From: Alphaproteobacteria bacterium
GTDB taxonomy: Bacteria; Pseudomonadota; Alphaproteobacteria; Micavibrionales; Micavibrionaceae
Direction of reading: 5' to 3'
Assembly: GCA_016763095.1 (NCBI GenBank)
Contig: JAESUK010000076.1
Span: forward strand, 1-8,065
DNA length: 8,065 bases
A program made the position numbers and the translations under genes. Under the pieces are notes generated by a model, which was not told the DNA's origin, did no database searches, and was given only the letters and a program-made list of their open reading frames with translations. This document shows, in pieces, positions 6,156 through 8,065 of the stretch (the first letter of the stretch is position 1; every line of letters starts with the position of its first letter).

Positions 6156-6830
6156 TTACACCTCCACTAATTTATAAAAAATATGACGACCAATAATTTT
6201 CGTCTTCTTGTTTATGTCCGCCCATACAGGATTCACATAGTCCCCATGGTAATGCGTCGCTCCATTTGTTGGGTCATCAATAAGTGCCCACAACGCACGC
6301 CGTGCAACACGCATACATGTCGCAAAATAAACATCTTTCTCTGTCACGGATATAACTCGCCTATATTGAGGATCGGATATAACTCGCCTATATTGAGGAT
6401 CGGATTTATTCCAACAACTAAACTGATACGCTTTTTGGCAAACTTGGATCGTATTATTTCCCCACCAATATCCCGCCATTTTCCGCGCAACTTCAACACG
6501 GTTTAACACAACACATGCAACGGCTTCCATCCCCTGAACACCTTCGCTTCGCGCCTCACCCCACAAGGTACGCGCCAAGACATCAATTTCGAGCTCCTTA
6601 TAAAACTGCGCCGCATCAGATTCTTCTTTTGGAACACACCGAAGCGGTATTAATAATTCAACATGGGCAATCGCAACCTTTGCCGCACTATGATATGCCG
6701 CAAATCCTTTTGAATCCGTTGGGATTTCACCCTCCATAAATCCATGGTAAGACGACAACGCTTTGGCAAGAGCATTTGGCAAGAACACAGCAACGCGCGC
6801 CTTACTCTCATGAGTGAGGTGATCAGACAT
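6156..6830 (-). CDS. SleB-type cell wall hydrolase (Hydrolase_2), probable endolysin
   Basis: This 224-residue protein has AAGGAG 4 nt before the start. The catalytic domain covers about 80-224. It opens with VLARTLWGEARSEGVQGMEAV, where Glu92 is the conserved and likely catalytic glutamate. It continues through VVLNRVEVA and the central CWNKSDPQ block, then DDPTNGATHYH (185-195), and ends with IGRHIFYKLVEV. Members cleave peptidoglycan (spore cortex germination or phage/GTA lysis). There is no signal peptide, so export would need a holin, which is the next gene. Residues 1-70 form a separate helical region (..AFAAYHSAAKVAIAHVELL-like) of unknown role. One oddity: SDPQYRRVI occurs twice in a row (143-160) because of a perfect 27-bp DNA duplication; related proteins should have it once. 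The TAA stop abuts the holin ATG, so the two are surely one transcription unit. Confidence 0.85.
   Translation of the reverse strand: MSDHLTHESKARVAVFLPNALAKALSSYHGFMEGEIPTDSKGFAAYHSAAKVAIAHVELLIPLRCVPKEESDAAQFYKELEIDVLARTLWGEARSEGVQGMEAVACVVLNRVEVARKMAGYWWGNNTIQVCQKAYQFSCWNKSDPQYRRVISDPQYRRVISVTEKDVYFATCMRVARRALWALIDDPTNGATHYHGDYVNPVWADINKKTKIIGRHIFYKLVEV
6161..6165 (-). promoter_or_regulatory. Strong holin ribosome binding site inside the last hydrolase codons
   Basis: GGAGG, 5 nt before the ATG at 6155, is part of the codons for the final Val-Glu-Val of the hydrolase. It is the best Shine-Dalgarno match in the window and supports 6155 as the original holin start, not the ATG at 5995. Confidence 0.6.
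6347..6405. repeat. Perfect 27-bp tandem duplication (two copies plus 5 nt)
   Basis: The unit begins CGGATATAACTCGCC and ends ATTGAGGAT. Copy one is 6347-6373, copy two 6374-6400, and CGGAT follows as a partial third. There are no mismatches, so it is recent or an assembly artefact. It is in frame and adds nine residues to the hydrolase. Two copies without spacers do not make a CRISPR array. Confidence 0.95.
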
Positions 6831-6867
6831 AAAACTCCTTATCCGTTTATTTTTTAGATTTTTTTAG

Positions 6868-6896
6868 GTTATAGCTCTTGCATGTCAGCTTAAGAA
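6868..6896 (-). promoter_or_regulatory. Candidate promoter for the lysis module
   Basis: On the minus strand TATAAC (6868-6873) is preceded, after 17 nt, by TTCTTA (6891-6896), which overlaps the stop codon of the site-2 protease gene. The -10 is good and the -35 is weak. Transcription would start near 6861 and give a leader of about 30 nt, with AAGGAG before the hydrolase ATG. If it is real, the lysis genes can be expressed separately from the protease. Confidence 0.3.
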
Positions 6897-8065
6897 TCTT
6901 CGAGCCATTCAGACAGATTCTCTATCTTCGCATCAAAGTATAACGGAAGCTTATTGAAGTTTGCCACCATAAGTCCACCATACATAGAGAACAGCGCCAC
7001 CATAATAATAATCGCACGCCTCTTTGGCGTTAACGCACTGCGGGAACATTTCTCAGCACACAGCAACAAAAGCTGTCCGCCATCAAAATGGGGCAGTGGA
7101 ATAAGGTTGATAAACCCAATCACAATGGACATGACGCCAATAAAGAACGCAATGCGGAACATAAAGTTTCGGATCACAATATCATCATCAAGCACAATTG
7201 TTTTCGGTTTCAATTTCGTGCCATCAATCGGGAACACTTGCGTTGGTAGTTTCGCCATATCCACAAACATTGTCATTGTGGTCTTAAACGCCAGACTGAC
7301 GCTCTTAAAAAAAGATACATCATAATAAAAATTATCAGCTATCGCCCCTAAATAAAACACCTCATAGCGCTTATGATCTTCATCAAATAAATGCTGATTA
7401 AGCGTCGATCGAATAATGGTCTGATAATCATGCTCTCTATTATCCGCTGTATCCAACCGCAAAATAATATTCGTATCGAACGCAGCAATTGCCAACTCCC
7501 TAGCATGATCTTCATCATCTGCTTCCACACCATTAATATGCGTAATTGATTCCAATTTGATAGGCGTATGATCTCCTATTACACCAAGTATACCGTGCAA
7601 TCTCTCTATCCCCTTAATGTCGATATATTCATCTTCAAACGGCGTAAGAGCAACCTCAAAGAATTCCTCTCCGCGCTGAATTTCTAATGTAATAGCCTCA
7701 ACTGGAACACGAGATGTAATCTCAGAAACCTGCTCATAGCGCGTAACCGGCTCCCCATTAAGGGTAAGCACACGGTCATCCACCATCAAACCAGCTTGAT
7801 GCGCAACTTGTCCAACTTTAATCGCCGTAAACGCAGGCGGTTGCGATGGTTGACCAATCAGGAAATATGCCAAAAACATAACAATAAATGCCAAAATAAC
7901 GTTGAAGATTGGACCACCTAAGATAACAAGAACCTGCTTAATAAACGAAGCACTTTCAAAACTCTCATGATTCAATACAACGCGCCCCACAATTGGGTAA
8001 CGACGCAAAACGAAACGTGGTTTGTGTTTTGCGTCCCTCTTCCACACTTTTTTACCATATCCAAG
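6890..8065 (-). CDS. Site-2 protease (RseP/MmpA-like, M50 family), N-terminus outside window
   Basis: There are 391 residues visible, and the frame stays open to the window edge (first residues LGYGKKVWKRD). The N-terminal helix with the HExxH zinc motif must therefore lie upstream. A GTG at 8047 is an internal codon, not a convincing start. In visible numbering: LGGPIFNVILAF (about 49-60) with a TM helix to about 70; a PDZ domain about 77-139 (KVGQVAHQAGLMVDDRVLTLNG); a degenerate second PDZ-like part about 155-205; a TM helix about 303-322; NLIPLPHFDGGQ (320-331) with Asp328 as the third zinc ligand; and a last TM helix about 350-370. RseP-type enzymes cut membrane-bound anti-sigma factors. 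It differs from textbook RseP: PIVGRVV replaces the usual PxGGYVK, LPHFDGGQ replaces LPxLDGGH, and the gene after it is a cell wall hydrolase, not bamA. It is therefore probably a divergent paralogue. A 59-nt gap separates it from the hydrolase. Confidence 0.82.
   Translation of the reverse strand, partial: LGYGKKVWKRDAKHKPRFVLRRYPIVGRVVLNHESFESASFIKQVLVILGGPIFNVILAFIVMFLAYFLIGQPSQPPAFTAIKVGQVAHQAGLMVDDRVLTLNGEPVTRYEQVSEITSRVPVEAITLEIQRGEEFFEVALTPFEDEYIDIKGIERLHGILGVIGDHTPIKLESITHINGVEADDEDHARELAIAAFDTNIILRLDTADNREHDYQTIIRSTLNQHLFDEDHKRYEVFYLGAIADNFYYDVSFFKSVSLAFKTTMTMFVDMAKLPTQVFPIDGTKLKPKTIVLDDDIVIRNFMFRIAFFIGVMSIVIGFINLIPLPHFDGGQLLLLCAEKCSRSALTPKRRAIIIMVALFSMYGGLMVANFNKLPLYFDAKIENLSEWLEDS

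Noticed and set aside
6347..6405. Possible CRISPR or iteron-like repeat
   Set aside because: There are only two directly abutting copies with no spacers, they are inside a coding domain, and they keep the frame.
6183..6506. Plus-strand frame of 107 codons opposite the hydrolase, with a repeated GYNSPILRI
   Set aside because: It is the antisense shadow of the hydrolase; its repeat is only the 27-bp DNA duplication seen from the other strand.
6849..6867. T-rich run between hydrolase and protease genes as an intrinsic terminator
   Set aside because: The T run is on the plus strand, whereas the genes are on the minus strand, and no stable hairpin precedes it.
8045..8047. GTG as the start of the site-2 protease
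   Set aside because: The frame stays open to the window edge and the upstream residues fit the family; starting here would omit the HExxH helix, so the gene is simply cut by the window.

Overview
The window looks like part of an A+T-rich (about 40% G+C by eye) chromosome from an alphaproteobacterium. Three things point there. The isocitrate dehydrogenase is the long form with a C-terminal domain, as in Rickettsia. An AsmA/YhdP-like (DUF3971) gene sits divergently next to a Bcp-type peroxiredoxin. The two-gene lysis module pairs a SleB-type hydrolase with a holin that resembles the gene-transfer-agent holin family. No rRNA, tRNA, CRISPR array, transposase or phage structural gene was found.

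Layout. (1) 1-1477, minus: 5' part of a large membrane-anchored DUF3971/AsmA-like protein that leaves the window at its C-terminal side. (2) 1478-1570: short divergent control region with two inverted repeats. (3) 1571-2035, plus: bcp-type thiol peroxidase. (4) 2044-3483, minus: isocitrate dehydrogenase whose cofactor site looks NAD+-type. It converges on bcp with an 8-nt gap spanned by a palindrome. (5) 3568-4458 and 4455-5348, plus: two tandem EamA/DMT-family transporters. They are collinear over their whole length without a gap and about 52% identical by hand count, overlap by 4 nt, and differ clearly in base composition. (6) 5361-8065, minus: read 5' to 3', a divergent site-2 protease (its N-terminus lies off the window), a SleB-type cell wall hydrolase (endolysin), a holin gene broken by a one-base frameshift and an amber stop, and a 60-residue one-TM peptide.

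Functionally, regions 1-5 look like ordinary housekeeping and transport genes. Region 6 is the accessory part: a stand-alone endolysin/holin/small membrane protein module without visible phage genes, similar in kind to the unlinked lysis genes used for gene-transfer-agent release in Rhodobacter. It carries signs of decay or recent mutation: a 27-bp in-frame tandem duplication in the hydrolase, and two lesions in the holin N-terminal region. All functional statements come from reading motifs; no database search was possible.
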